Of a stretch of DNA of 64,000 bases, positions 54,817-63,152 are shown piece after piece. The stretch is taken from NCBI RefSeq assembly GCF_902506455.1, contig NZ_LR733844.1, forward strand, positions 187,133 to 251,132. The letters run 5' to 3'. Source of the DNA: Sphingomonas sp. 8AM. Its GTDB lineage: Bacteria > Pseudomonadota > Alphaproteobacteria > Sphingomonadales > Sphingomonadaceae. A program made the translations under genes and the position numbers. How positions within the stretch are numbered: the stretch's first letter is position 1; each line of letters opens with the position of its first letter. Under the pieces are notes generated by a model that saw only the letters and a list, made by a program, of their open reading frames with translations, was not told where the DNA came from and did not search any database.

Positions 54817-56025
54817 TCACCCCGCGACCTTGCCCGGTGTGTTGACGCCCATGCGCTGCAGATAGCGCTTCACGTTGCGCGCCGCCTGCCGCAGCCGCTG
54901 CTCGTTCTCGACCATCGCGATCCGCACGAAGCCTTCGCCATTCTCGCCATAGCCGACCCCCGGCGCGACCGCGACCTTGGCGTGCGTCAGCAACTGCTTC
55001 GAAAACTCCAGCGATCCCAGATGCTTCAACGCCGGCGGCAGCGGTGCCCAGGCGAACATGCTCGCGGGTGGGGCCGGGATGTCCCACCCGGCGCGCCCGA
55101 AGCTCTCGACCAGCACGTCGCGACGCTTGTGATAGAGCTGGCGGTTCTTCTCGACGATGTCCTGCGGCCCGTTCAGCGCGGCGCACGCCGCCGCCTGCAC
55201 CGGCGTGAACGCGCCATAATCGAGATACGACTTCACGCGCGTCATCGCCGCGATCAGCTTCTTGTTGCCGACCGCGAAGCCGATCCGCCAGCCCGCCATC
55301 GAATAGGTCTTCGACAGGCTGGTGAACTCGATCGCGACATCCTTGGCACCCGGCACCTGCAGGATCGAGACGGTCGGCTTGCCGTCGAAATACAGCTCCG
55401 AATACGCAAGGTCGGACAGGATCCACACTTCATTCTCGCGCGCCCATGCCACCAGGCGCTCGTAGAAGGCGAGGTCGACCGTCTCGGCGGTAGGATTCGA
55501 CGGGTAATTGACGACCAGCACGCTCGGGCGCGGGATCGTGAACTCCATCGCGCGTTGCAGGCTCTCGAAATAATGTTCGTCGGGCGTCGTCGGCACCGCG
55601 CGGATCGTCGCGCCGGCGATGATGAAGCCGAAGGTGTGAATCGGGTAGCTCGGGTTGGGCGCGAGCACGACGTCGCCGGGCGCGGTGATCGCGGTGGCGA
55701 GGCTCGCCAGCCCCTCCTTCGACCCCATCGTCACCACGACCTCGGTCTCGGGATCGATGTCGACCCCGAAGCGGCGCCCGTAATAATTGGCCTGTGCCCG
55801 CCGCAGCCCGGGAATGCCGCGCGACTGAGAATAGCCATGCGCCGACGGCTTCTGCGCGACCTCGATCAGCTTGGCGATCACATGGTCGGGCGGCGGCAGA
55901 TCGGGGTTGCCCATGCCGAGATCGATGATGTCCTCGCCACCCGCACGTGCCTGTGCCCGCATCGCATTGACCTCGGCGATGACATAGGGCGGCAGGCGCT
56001 TCATGCGGTAGAATTCGTCGGACAC
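54817..56025 (-). CDS. alaC: Alanine-type class I aminotransferase (AlaC-like)
   Basis: A 402-residue PLP enzyme. MKRLPPYVIAEVNAMRAQAR at the start, IIDLGMGNPDLPPPDHVI, APNPSYPIHTFGFIIAGA, NYPSNPTAETVDL, and the PLP lysine in TSLSKTYSMAGWRIGFAVGN near residue 240. The overall type matches glutamate-pyruvate aminotransferase AlaC, though LL-diaminopimelate aminotransferases look similar. It is divergent from phaC. Confidence 0.9.
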   Translation of the reverse strand: MSDEFYRMKRLPPYVIAEVNAMRAQARAGGEDIIDLGMGNPDLPPPDHVIAKLIEVAQKPSAHGYSQSRGIPGLRRAQANYYGRRFGVDIDPETEVVVTMGSKEGLASLATAITAPGDVVLAPNPSYPIHTFGFIIAGATIRAVPTTPDEHYFESLQRAMEFTIPRPSVLVVNYPSNPTAETVDLAFYERLVAWARENEVWILSDLAYSELYFDGKPTVSILQVPGAKDVAIEFTSLSKTYSMAGWRIGFAVGNKKLIAAMTRVKSYLDYGAFTPVQAAACAALNGPQDIVEKNRQLYHKRRDVLVESFGRAGWDIPAPPASMFAWAPLPPALKHLGSLEFSKQLLTHAKVAVAPGVGYGENGEGFVRIAMVENEQRLRQAARNVKRYLQRMGVNTPGKVAG

Positions 56026-56160
56026 GGGGCTGATACTCCTTTGCGGCCCCGGCTATACAGCCATTCGCGCGCGCCGGGCACCCCGGGCAACAAAAAGCCG
56101 TGGACCTGACTTCGCGCTGCAACGTCGTTACGTTACGGCAGCCATGAGAGAGGATCCCGC

Positions 56161-57855
56161 GTGACCGAGTCCGCCGCCCCGCCGAAGACCGCGCTGCCCG
56201 ATCTCGCCGATCTTCAGCATTGGACATGGCTGATGGGCCGCGCGCAGCAATTGATGCTGGAGGCCGGCGTTCCGCTCGCGCCGCCGGAGAACCTCGCCGA
56301 GCAGACGCGCGATTTCTGGAGCGATTACCTCGCGCTGTGGCAGCGCTTCACCACGCCCGCCGCGGTGGAAGCGGAGCGCCCTAAGGAGAAGGACCGGCGC
56401 TTCGCCAGCCCGGCGTGGCGCAGCAACCCGGCGTTCGACTGGATGCGGCAAAGCTATGCACTGATCGCCGACCATATGCTGCGCAGCGTCGATGCGCTGG
56501 AGGGTGTCGACGAGCGGACGCGCGCACAGCTCAAATTCGCCACGTCCGGCTTCGTCGATGCGATGAGCCCGTCGAACTTCGCGGTCACCAATCCCGAGGT
56601 AATCGAAAAGACGATCGAGACGCGCGGGCAGAATCTGCTCACCGGGCTCACCAACATGCTCTCCGACATCGGGCGCGGCCAGTTGACGCATACCGACGGC
56701 ACCGCGTTCGAGGTCGGGCGCAATCTCGCCGCGACGCCGGGCAAGGTGGTCAAGCGCACCGCGCTTTACGAATTGATCCAGTACACGCCGACCACCGACA
56801 CGGTGCTGGCGACGCCGCTGCTGATCTTCCCGCCATGGATCAACCGCTTCTACATCCTCGACCTGACGCCGGAGAAGAGCTTCATCCGCTGGGCGGTGGC
56901 GCAGGGGATCACCGTGTTCATGGTGTCGTGGAAGTCGGCGGACGCGTCGATGGCCGAGGTGATGTGGGACGATTATGTCGCCGCGCAGCTCGAGGCGATC
57001 GACACCGTGCGCGACCTGCTCGACGTGCCCGCGGTGCACGCGGTTGGTTATTGCGTCGCGGGCACGACGCTCGCCGCGACGCTGGCGTGGCTCGCCGCCA
57101 GGGAACAGGCCGACAAGGTGGCGAGCGCGACCTTCCTGACCGCACAGGTCGATTTCACCCGTGCCGGCGAGCTGCTTCATTTCGTCGACGACGCGCAGCT
57201 CAAGATGATCGCGACGCTCAGCCCGCAGGGGTTCCTCGACGGCCGCTATCTCGCAACGACCTTCAACCTGTTGCGCGGGCGCGACCTGATCTGGAATTAC
57301 GTCACCAACAACTATCTGCTCGGCAAGGATTATGTGCCGTTCGACCTGCTTCACTGGAACGGCGACGTCACCAATCTGCCCGCCAAATGGCACCTCGCCT
57401 ATCTCACCGATCTGTACCGCGACAATCTGCTGGTGCGGCCCGGCGCGATGACGATCGGCGGTGTGCCGATCGACCTGCGCACGGTTGCGACGCCGGCCTA
57501 TGTGCAGGCGGGCCGTGAAGATCATATCGCACCCGCCGAAAGCGTGTGGAAGCTGACCCAGCATCTGCGCGGCCCGCTGCGCTTCGTGCTGGCCGGGTCG
57601 GGGCATATCGCCGGGGTGGTGAACCCGCCGGATGCTGGCAAATATCAGCATTGGATCAACGACCAGCCCGCCGACACGCTCGACGCCTTCGTTGCAGGCG
57701 CGCGCGAGGTGAAGGGCAGCTGGTGGAACGACTGGGCAGAGTGGCTTCGCGCGCACGCGCCCGCGACCGTCACGGCGGACGGCGCGCGCGTGCCGGGGGC
57801 AGGGGCGCTGCCCGCGATCGAGGATGCGCCGGGCAGTTACGTCAGGGTACGGTGA
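56161..57855 (+). CDS. phaC: Class I poly(3-hydroxyalkanoate) synthase
   Basis: Polymerises (R)-3-hydroxyacyl-CoA into storage polyester. The 564-residue protein has the PhaC N-terminal domain (QSYALIADHMLRSVDALEGV, then SPSNFAVTNPEVI) and the alpha/beta-hydrolase core with the lipase-like box VGYCVAGTTLAATLAWLAAR (nucleophile Cys near residue 300), Asp in AGREDHIAPAESVW, and His in GSGHIAGVVNPPD. The full-length single subunit identifies class I. The start is GTG at 56161 with AGAGAGGAT upstream. phaA/phaB are not in the window; a phasin follows. Confidence 0.96.
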   Translation: MTESAAPPKTALPDLADLQHWTWLMGRAQQLMLEAGVPLAPPENLAEQTRDFWSDYLALWQRFTTPAAVEAERPKEKDRRFASPAWRSNPAFDWMRQSYALIADHMLRSVDALEGVDERTRAQLKFATSGFVDAMSPSNFAVTNPEVIEKTIETRGQNLLTGLTNMLSDIGRGQLTHTDGTAFEVGRNLAATPGKVVKRTALYELIQYTPTTDTVLATPLLIFPPWINRFYILDLTPEKSFIRWAVAQGITVFMVSWKSADASMAEVMWDDYVAAQLEAIDTVRDLLDVPAVHAVGYCVAGTTLAATLAWLAAREQADKVASATFLTAQVDFTRAGELLHFVDDAQLKMIATLSPQGFLDGRYLATTFNLLRGRDLIWNYVTNNYLLGKDYVPFDLLHWNGDVTNLPAKWHLAYLTDLYRDNLLVRPGAMTIGGVPIDLRTVATPAYVQAGREDHIAPAESVWKLTQHLRGPLRFVLAGSGHIAGVVNPPDAGKYQHWINDQPADTLDAFVAGAREVKGSWWNDWAEWLRAHAPATVTADGARVPGAGALPAIEDAPGSYVRVR

Positions 57856-57939
57856 CCCGTCTGTTGCGCCGCACAAGACGCTTGAAAACAGGCGGCCGAA
57901 TCGTTATTGTGCGGTGCAGCAAATTACGGAGCGGGCACG

Positions 57940-58728
57940 ATGGTGGACCAGACCGGCAAGGTTGAGGGCAGGAAGACGGTCGCACCGTCGAAAGGTCGTG
58001 TGCGTGCCGTCGGCAAGCCTGCGCTACCGCCGCTTCCCGCCGAGCCGGACGTCCCTGCGGTACTCGCCAATCCGACGCTCACCGATGCGCCGGCGCCCGT
58101 GGTGATCGCCGCCGCGGAGCCGGTCGCGGCTGGCGCAGAAAACGCAACCGCGACGGCGCCCGCGCCCGCGCCCGTGATCGACGAACCCATCATCCAACCC
58201 CAACCGGCTGCCGCGGCAGCGCCATTGGAAACGAAGGACACGAACATGACCGACACCGTCACGACGTTCGCCGACAAGGCGCAGGATCAGGCCAAGGCCT
58301 TCGCCGACAAGGCGCAGGAGCAGGGCCGTGCGGCGTTCAACAACGCCGGTGAGCAGGCCCGCGTCGCACTCGACAAGAGCCGCAAGGTTGCCGAGGATCT
58401 GGCCGAATTCGGCAAGGGCAATGTCGAGGCGCTGGTCGAATCGAGCCGCATCGCCGCGCAGGCGTTCGAGGCGATCGGGCAGGACGCCGCCACTTTCGCG
58501 CGCGCCCGCTACGACAGCACCGCGCAGCTGATCCAGACGCTGGCGTCGGTGAAGTCGCCGACCGAGGCGCTGCAGCTCCACGCCGAATACGTTCGTGCCT
58601 CGTTCGACGCGCTGGTCAAGGAAGCATCGCGCTCGACCGAAGCGACGCTGAAGCTGGCCGGCGATGTCGCCAAGCCGCTGCAGAACCGCGTCGCGGTCGC
58701 CGCCGACAAGTTCCGCACCGCCGCCTGA
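57940..58728 (+). CDS. Phasin family protein with Ala/Pro-rich N-terminal extension
   Basis: A 262-residue granule-associated protein. The C-terminal 160 residues are helical phasin sequence: FADKAQDQAKAFADKAQEQG, RKVAEDLAEFGKGNVEALVE and TQLIQTL-type helices (STAQLIQTLASVKSPTEALQ), then YVRASFDALVKEASRSTEAT. The first 100 residues are Ala/Pro/Val-rich and probably disordered. An ATG at 58246 at the phasin domain boundary could make a short form. It follows phaC by 84 nt, so it likely coats PHA granules. Confidence 0.9.
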   Translation: MVDQTGKVEGRKTVAPSKGRVRAVGKPALPPLPAEPDVPAVLANPTLTDAPAPVVIAAAEPVAAGAENATATAPAPAPVIDEPIIQPQPAAAAAPLETKDTNMTDTVTTFADKAQDQAKAFADKAQEQGRAAFNNAGEQARVALDKSRKVAEDLAEFGKGNVEALVESSRIAAQAFEAIGQDAATFARARYDSTAQLIQTLASVKSPTEALQLHAEYVRASFDALVKEASRSTEATLKLAGDVAKPLQNRVAVAADKFRTAA

Positions 58729-58752
58729 TTTCAGACGCGGTACCGACAAGAG

Positions 58753-58782
58753 GGCGGTTGCAGCGATGCGGCCGCCTTTTTT
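58753..58782 (+). terminator. Rho-independent terminator after phasin gene
   Basis: GGCGGTTGC (58753-58761) pairs with GCGGCCGCC (58768-58776), with two G-T wobbles and an AGCGAT loop, followed by TTTTTT. It should separate phaC-phasin from clpS. Confidence 0.85.
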
Positions 58783-58836
58783 GCGCGTTTGCGCTCTTGC
58801 CTGCGCGCACCCGCGTGCCATATTCGCGCAGTGTCC

Positions 58837-59190
58837 ATGCAGCAGCAGATTGTCCCGATGGCCGCGGGCCAGAGCGACGATGCCGACGGTGACGGCACCG
58901 GGATCGGCATCGCCACGCGTACCCGCGCCCGCACCAAGAAACCGACGCCCTACCGCGTCCTTATGCTCAACGACGATTACACGCCGATGGAATTCGTCGT
59001 TCTGTGCCTCCAACGCTTCTTCCGGATGAACATGGAAGAGGCGACCCGCGTCATGCTCCACGTCCACCAGAAGGGCGTCGGGGTGTGCGGCGTGTTCAGC
59101 TACGAGGTGGCCGAGACCAAGGTCAGCCAGGTCATGGATTTCGCGCGCCAGAACCAGCACCCGCTGCAATGCACGCTCGAGAAGGCGTGA
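58837..59190 (+). CDS. clpS: ATP-dependent Clp protease adaptor ClpS
   Basis: An adaptor that delivers N-end-rule substrates to ClpAP. The core is [20 protein letters not shown], with the NDDYTPM motif that contacts the substrate N-terminus, followed by [41 protein letters not shown] and the [13 protein letters not shown] tail. ATG at 58837 gives 117 residues; ATG 58858 is an equally possible start. clpA, which commonly follows, is not seen; a repeat region and a dienelactone hydrolase come next. Confidence 0.95.
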   Translation: MQQQIVPMAAGQSDDADGDGTGIGIATRTRARTKKPTPYRVLMLNDDYTPMEFVVLCLQRFFRMNMEEATRVMLHVHQKGVGVCGVFSYEVAETKVSQVMDFARQNQHPLQCTLEKA

Positions 59191-59239
59191 TCGCGCCGCG
59201 CCGGACTTTCGGATAAGGCAGTCCGTCAACCTCAATCAC

Positions 59240-59372
59240 TGTCGCCCCTGCGCAGGCAGGGGCCCATGTCTGTGGCGGGTGCCGGAACGCCTGACACATA
59301 GACCGCGCCCACTACGGGCCACCATCATCAAGACGCCGGCAGCCATAGGCCCCTGCCTCCGCAGGGGCGACA
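59240..59372. repeat. Inverted repeat pair, family D
   Basis: TGTCGCCCCTGCGCAGGCAG, then GGGCC, at 59240-59264 is mirrored by GGCCCCTGCCTCCGCAGGGG, then CGACA, at 59348-59372, about 83 bases apart. The spacer contains an imperfect inner pairing (GGCGGGTGCCGG) and no gene. The clpS-to-hydrolase gap (273 nt) holds nothing else I can name. A short relative (CTCCTGCCTGCGCAGGAG) lies before pheT near 37153. Confidence 0.75.
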
Positions 59373-59463
59373 GCGGTAAACCAAACCCCACGCCACCTTC
59401 CGCCCCCCATCGCTTCCCGCTACCCTCCCGCGCTAACCATACCGAATCGTGAGAGGAACCGTC

Positions 59464-60351
59464 ATGGACCCCAGCCTGCGCGACCGGGCGATCGGCCTGT
59501 ACGACGCCTTCACCCACGAGCATCGCGACCGCCGGACCCTGCTGCGCCAGATGACCGCGCTCGTCGGCTCTGTCGCCGCCGCCGAGGCGCTGATCGGCGG
59601 GATCGCCGCCTCGCCTGCCGCCGCCGCGCTGACCGCCCCAACCGACGCACGGCTCGTCACCCGCAAGGGCAGCTATGCGATCGGCGGCGGCGCGCAGATG
59701 ACCGGCTATTTCGCCGCGCCGCGCAATCCGGGCCGTGCGATCGGCGCGGTGATGGTGATCCACGAGAATCGCGGCCTGCAACCACATATCGAGGATGTCG
59801 CGCGCCGGGTCGCGCTCGCCGGCTTCTTCGCGGTCGCCCCCGACTTCCTCTCCGCACAGGGCGGCACCCCCGCCGACGAGAATCTCGCCCGCGATATGAT
59901 CGGCAAGGCCGACATGGACGCGGTGCTCGCCGCCGCGGTGGCGACAGTCGGCCGTCTCGGAAAGCTGTCGCACGGCACCGGCAAGGTCGGCACGGTCGGC
60001 TTCTGCTGGGGCGGCGCGCTGGTCGACCGTGTCGCGCTCGCCGCCGGGCCGGGGCTCGCCGCCGCGGTCAGCTATTACGGCCCGGCTCCCGATCCCGCCG
60101 AGGCACCGAAGCTCACCGTCCCGCTGATGCTCCACTATGCCGGCAAGGACGCCCGCGTCGCGCAGACGGGCGTGCCGTGGGTCGCCGCGCTGAAGGCCGC
60201 GGGCAAGCCGGTCGAGGCGTTCGACTATCCCGGCGTCGACCACGCCTTCAACAACGACACCTCCGCCGAGCGCTACGACAAGGCCGCCGCCGATCTCGCC
60301 TGGGGGCGAACGATCGATTTCTTCCTCCGCCATCTGGATGCGCGCGCATGA
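59464..60351 (+). CDS. Dienelactone hydrolase family protein, Tat-like or exported
   Basis: A 295-residue alpha/beta hydrolase. The nucleophile Cys is in VGTVGFCWGGALVDRVALAA near residue 175, with the Asp in HYAGKDARVAQTG and the His in DYPGVDHAFNND. An N-terminal extension of about 65 residues has RRTLLRQMTALVGSVAAAEALIGGI, possibly an export or membrane-interacting signal as seen in other exported YghX-like hydrolases. AGAGGAACC precedes ATG 59464. Its stop overlaps the GST start by four bases. Confidence 0.9.
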   Translation: MDPSLRDRAIGLYDAFTHEHRDRRTLLRQMTALVGSVAAAEALIGGIAASPAAAALTAPTDARLVTRKGSYAIGGGAQMTGYFAAPRNPGRAIGAVMVIHENRGLQPHIEDVARRVALAGFFAVAPDFLSAQGGTPADENLARDMIGKADMDAVLAAAVATVGRLGKLSHGTGKVGTVGFCWGGALVDRVALAAGPGLAAAVSYYGPAPDPAEAPKLTVPLMLHYAGKDARVAQTGVPWVAALKAAGKPVEAFDYPGVDHAFNNDTSAERYDKAAADLAWGRTIDFFLRHLDARA

Positions 60352-60962
60352 CGCTGACTTTCTACACCAACCCGATGTCGCGCGGCCGGATCGCGCGCTG
60401 GATGCTCGAGGAGATCGGCGAGCCGTATGACACGATCCTCGTCGACTGGACGCAGAAGCCGGCGGCGCTGCTCGACGCCAACCCGCTCGGCAAGGTGCCG
60501 ACGATCGTCCATGATGGCGCGGTGGTCAGCGAGGCGGCGGCGATCTGCGCCTATCTCGCCGAGGCGTTCCCCGCCGCCGGACTGGCGCCACGCGCTGAGG
60601 AGCGCGCGCCCTATCTGCGCTGGATGTTCTTCACCGCCGGCCCGCTCGAGGCGGCGATGGTCGACAAGGTGCTGGGGGTCGAGGTGCCGGAGGGCAAGCG
60701 CGGGCTGGTCGGTTACGCCAATTTCGCGCAGGCGGTCGACACGCTCGAATATGCGGTGTCGTCGCACAGCTATATCACCGGCGACCGCTTCACCGCCGCC
60801 GACGTCTATGTCGGCAGCGCGGTCGGCTGGTTCACGCAATTCGGGCTGCTGGAAAAGCGCGAGACGTTCATGCGCTATCTCGACCGGCTCCAGCAACGCC
60901 CGGCGTATCAGCGCGCCGTCGCGATCGACGACGCGCTGATCGCGGAGGCCGCTCAGCGGTAG
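60348..60962 (+). CDS. Glutathione S-transferase family protein
   Basis: A 204-residue GST. The N-terminal thioredoxin fold has TFYTNPMSRGRIARWMLEEI with a likely active-site Ser, then NPLGKVPTIVHDGAVVSEAA, the glutathione-binding motif. The C-terminal helical domain has YITGDRFTAADVYVGSAVGW. It is translationally coupled to the hydrolase (ATGA overlap); the pair may act on a shared electrophilic substrate. Many GSTs of this group are detoxifying. Confidence 0.92.
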   Translation: MTLTFYTNPMSRGRIARWMLEEIGEPYDTILVDWTQKPAALLDANPLGKVPTIVHDGAVVSEAAAICAYLAEAFPAAGLAPRAEERAPYLRWMFFTAGPLEAAMVDKVLGVEVPEGKRGLVGYANFAQAVDTLEYAVSSHSYITGDRFTAADVYVGSAVGWFTQFGLLEKRETFMRYLDRLQQRPAYQRAVAIDDALIAEAAQR

Positions 60963-61015
60963 TGGCGGTCGATTCCACGACCGTCACGAGCGTTCCGCTT
61001 CGAACACCCATCCTT

Positions 61016-61094
61016 CGTCGCCCCGGACTCGATCCGGGGCCCCGCTTCTTCTTGGTGCCCGCGGCAAGAAGCGGGTTCCCGGATCAGGTCCGAC
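61016..61094. repeat. Palindromic intergenic repeat, family B
   Basis: CGTCGCCCCGGACTCGATCC with GGGGCCCCGCTTCTT is mirrored by AAGAAGCGGGTTCCCGGATC and AGGTCCGACC. It lies between the convergent GST and 61121 genes. A further half-element (TCGTCCCGGACCTGATCCGG) lies at 63061. Confidence 0.88.
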
Positions 61095-61120
61095 CGGCAA
61101 TCAGTGGCCGTCAATTGGCC

Positions 61121-61438
61121 TTAGCGGCGGCCGTGCTTGTCCCAGCGGACGCGCGCGCTCAGCGCGTCGAAGCGGCGGTTGAGGTCCTGACGCTCCCGGT
61201 CCGAAAGGCCGCCGCTGCGGCGATAGCGCGTCTCGAGCTGGACGAGCTGGCGCGAGTCGCGGCGTAGCCGGGTCGCTTCGCGGCGATCGAGCTTGCCGCT
61301 GCGGATGCCCTGATCGATCCGCTGGTCGAGCCGCTCCTGTCGGGCGTTGATCGACTGCCACGGCGCGGCGCTGGCCGCGACCGGAACGGTGACGCCGGCG
61401 AGGCCGATCCCGGCGATCAGCAGGTGAAAACGGTTCAT
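61121..61438 (-). CDS. Exported basic helical protein, 105 residues, unknown
   Basis: A signal peptide (LLIAGIGLAGVTVPVAASAA) is followed by a short, highly charged helical protein rich in Arg, Gln and Asp (WQSINARQERLDQRIDQGIR, then LRRDSRQLVQLETRYRRSGG). Similar small RcnB/DUF-like periplasmic proteins occur in sphingomonads, but I cannot assign a family. AAGGAG lies upstream of ATG 61438. Confidence 0.8.
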   Translation of the reverse strand: MNRFHLLIAGIGLAGVTVPVAASAAPWQSINARQERLDQRIDQGIRSGKLDRREATRLRRDSRQLVQLETRYRRSGGLSDRERQDLNRRFDALSARVRWDKHGRR

Positions 61439-61567
61439 TGTGACGCTCCTTTGCACTGGCACCGCATCAGCGGCGGTACGGGAACGAAGATAGGCAGCGT
61501 CTGTCGCAGCCCCGTCCCGACAACCCGGCAAAAGTGTGTCACTTTGTCGCGATCGCGACGGGTTCGT

Positions 61568-62008
61568 TCAGCTTTGGGGCTCACCCGCCAGCGCGGCGCG
61601 CAACGCGGCGACCTGCCGGTTCAGGCTCGCCAGTTGCTCCAGCGACATGCCGCTGCGCGCGACCAGTTCTTCGGCGAGGCACCCACAGCGCTGGCGCAGT
61701 TCGCGTCCGCTTTCGGTCAGCAACACACGCACCTGTCGCTCGTCGTCCGGGTTGCGCTGCCGCGCGACGTGCCCGGCCACCTCCAGCCGTTTGACCAACG
61801 GCGTCACCGTGCTCGATTCGAGCGCCAGTCGTTCGGCGATCGCACCGATCGTGCGCGCGTCCTGCTCCCACAATGCGTGGAGCACGAGATATTGCGGGTA
61901 AGTGATCCCGATCGCGTCCAGCAGCGGCTTGTACGCACGCCCGACAGCCATGCTTGCGGAGTAGAGCGAGAAGCATAGCTGTTCGTCGAGCGGGCGGGCA
62001 TCAGCCAT
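61568..62008 (-). CDS. ohrR: Organic-hydroperoxide-sensing MarR-family repressor OhrR
   Basis: A 146-residue MarR regulator. The peroxide-sensing Cys is in EQLCFSLYSASMAVGRAYKP near residue 12, as in OhrR. The winged helix is ITYPQYLVLHALWEQDART, then IAERLALESSTVTPLVKRLE, with RQRNPDDERQVRVLLTE as wing. CGC-LAEEL near residue 107 carries another Cys pair that could form the disulfide of two-Cys OhrR. It is divergent from ohr, with two mirrored operators between them. Confidence 0.95.
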   Translation of the reverse strand: MADARPLDEQLCFSLYSASMAVGRAYKPLLDAIGITYPQYLVLHALWEQDARTIGAIAERLALESSTVTPLVKRLEVAGHVARQRNPDDERQVRVLLTESGRELRQRCGCLAEELVARSGMSLEQLASLNRQVAALRAALAGEPQS

Positions 62009-62030
62009 CGCAGGAGCTTAGCAGCCTTTT

Positions 62031-62046
62031 CCTTATCGCGATAATC
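62031..62046. promoter_or_regulatory. Probable OhrR operator 1
   Basis: CCTTATCGCGATAATC contains the perfect 12-base palindrome TTATCGCGATAA. It lies 22 bases upstream of the ohrR ATG. Its inverse matches operator 2 in 15 of 16 positions. OhrR sites of other bacteria are likewise A/T-rich palindromes near the promoter. Confidence 0.8.
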
Positions 62047-62092
62047 TTTTCGCTGGACTCTGCGGGTATGCTCTTTTACATACCGCGATACC

Positions 62093-62108
62093 GATTATCG
62101 AGATAAGG
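62093..62108. promoter_or_regulatory. Probable OhrR operator 2
   Basis: GATTATCGAGATAAGG is the inverted near-copy of operator 1. It covers the likely ribosome-binding region (AAGGAA) of ohr, 10 bases before its ATG, so OhrR bound here would also block the transcript start or translation-initiation region. Confidence 0.8.
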
Positions 62109-62117
62109 AACCTGCTC

Positions 62118-62543
62118 ATGTCCGTCGATGTCAAATACGCCACCACTGCCTCTGCCACCGGTGGCCGCGACGGCCGCGCACGCAGCGAAGACGGCCGCTT
62201 TGAGGTCGCGCTGTCGACGCCGAAGGAACTGGGCGGCGCGGGCGGCGAGGGGAGCAACCCCGAGCAATTGTTCGCCGCCGGCTATTCGGCCTGCTTCCTC
62301 GGCGCGCTGAAGGTCGCCGGGCAACAGCTCAAGGTGAAGGTGCCCGCCGAGACCAAGGTCACCGCAACCGTCGGGATCGGTCCGCGTTCGGCTGGCGGGT
62401 TCGGCATCACCGCCGACCTCGTCGTCGACCTGCCCGGCGTGGAGGGGGATCAGGCGCAGCAGCTGGTCGACACCGCGCACCAGATCTGTCCCTATTCCAA
62501 CGCCACCCGCGGCAATGTCGATGTCGGCCTGACGCTCGCCTGA
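62118..62543 (+). CDS. ohr: Organic hydroperoxide resistance peroxidase Ohr
   Basis: A thiol peroxidase (141 residues) reducing organic hydroperoxides with lipoyl proteins as donor. The two catalytic cysteines are in [18 protein letters not shown] near residue 59 and [19 protein letters not shown] near residue 124. [24 protein letters not shown] opening ([19 protein letters not shown]) is the family start. Controlled by the adjacent OhrR through the mirrored operators. Confidence 0.96.
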   Translation: MSVDVKYATTASATGGRDGRARSEDGRFEVALSTPKELGGAGGEGSNPEQLFAAGYSACFLGALKVAGQQLKVKVPAETKVTATVGIGPRSAGGFGITADLVVDLPGVEGDQAQQLVDTAHQICPYSNATRGNVDVGLTLA

Positions 62544-62556
62544 TCCGGAGAACACC

Positions 62557-63075
62557 ATGCCCCGCACGCCCGGCACCGAAGGGTTCGCGCTCAACCAGAC
62601 GATGCTCCGCATCCGCGATCCCCAGCCATCGCTGGCCTTCTACCGTGACGTGCTGGGCATGACCCTGCTCCAGCAGCTCGACTTCGCCGACATGCGCTTC
62701 TCGCTCTATTTCCTCGCCTATCTCGGCGAGGGCGAGACGGTGCCCGACGATCCGGCCGAACGCGCGCGCTTCATCTTCGCGCGCGAAACGACGCTGGAGC
62801 TGACCCACAATTGGGGCACCGAAAGCGATCCGGCGTTCACCGGCTATCACAGCGGCAACGACGATCCGCGCGGCTTCGGCCATATCGGCATTTCGGTGCC
62901 CGACGTCGCGGCGGCCTGCGCGCGGTTCGAGGAACAGGGCGTCCCGTTCAAAAAGCGCCCGCAGGACGGCACGATGAAGGACATCGCCTTCATCACCGAC
63001 CCCGACGGCTACTGGATCGAAATCCTGTCGCCGGCGGGGATGACCGGCTTTCTCGACACGTCGTCCCGGACCTGA
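62557..63075 (+). CDS. gloA: Lactoylglutathione lyase (glyoxalase I)
   Basis: Isomerises the hemithioacetal of methylglyoxal and glutathione to S-lactoylglutathione. The 172-residue length and motifs [56 protein letters not shown] and [18 protein letters not shown] match the longer, zinc-type GloA; His and Glu ligands are present. CGGAG precedes the ATG and it starts 13 nt after ohr, so it is probably co-induced with ohr by OhrR. Confidence 0.95.
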   Translation: MPRTPGTEGFALNQTMLRIRDPQPSLAFYRDVLGMTLLQQLDFADMRFSLYFLAYLGEGETVPDDPAERARFIFARETTLELTHNWGTESDPAFTGYHSGNDDPRGFGHIGISVPDVAAACARFEEQGVPFKKRPQDGTMKDIAFITDPDGYWIEILSPAGMTGFLDTSSRT

Positions 63076-63152
63076 TCCGGGAACGCGCTTCTTCGTCAAA
63101 GCACGACATCGTCACCCGAGTCCGTCATTGCGAGCTTGCGCGAGACGCCCGA

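Noticed and set aside
56128..57876. A 582-codon reverse frame opposite phaC
   Set aside because: Antisense shadow; Arg-rich, no family match.
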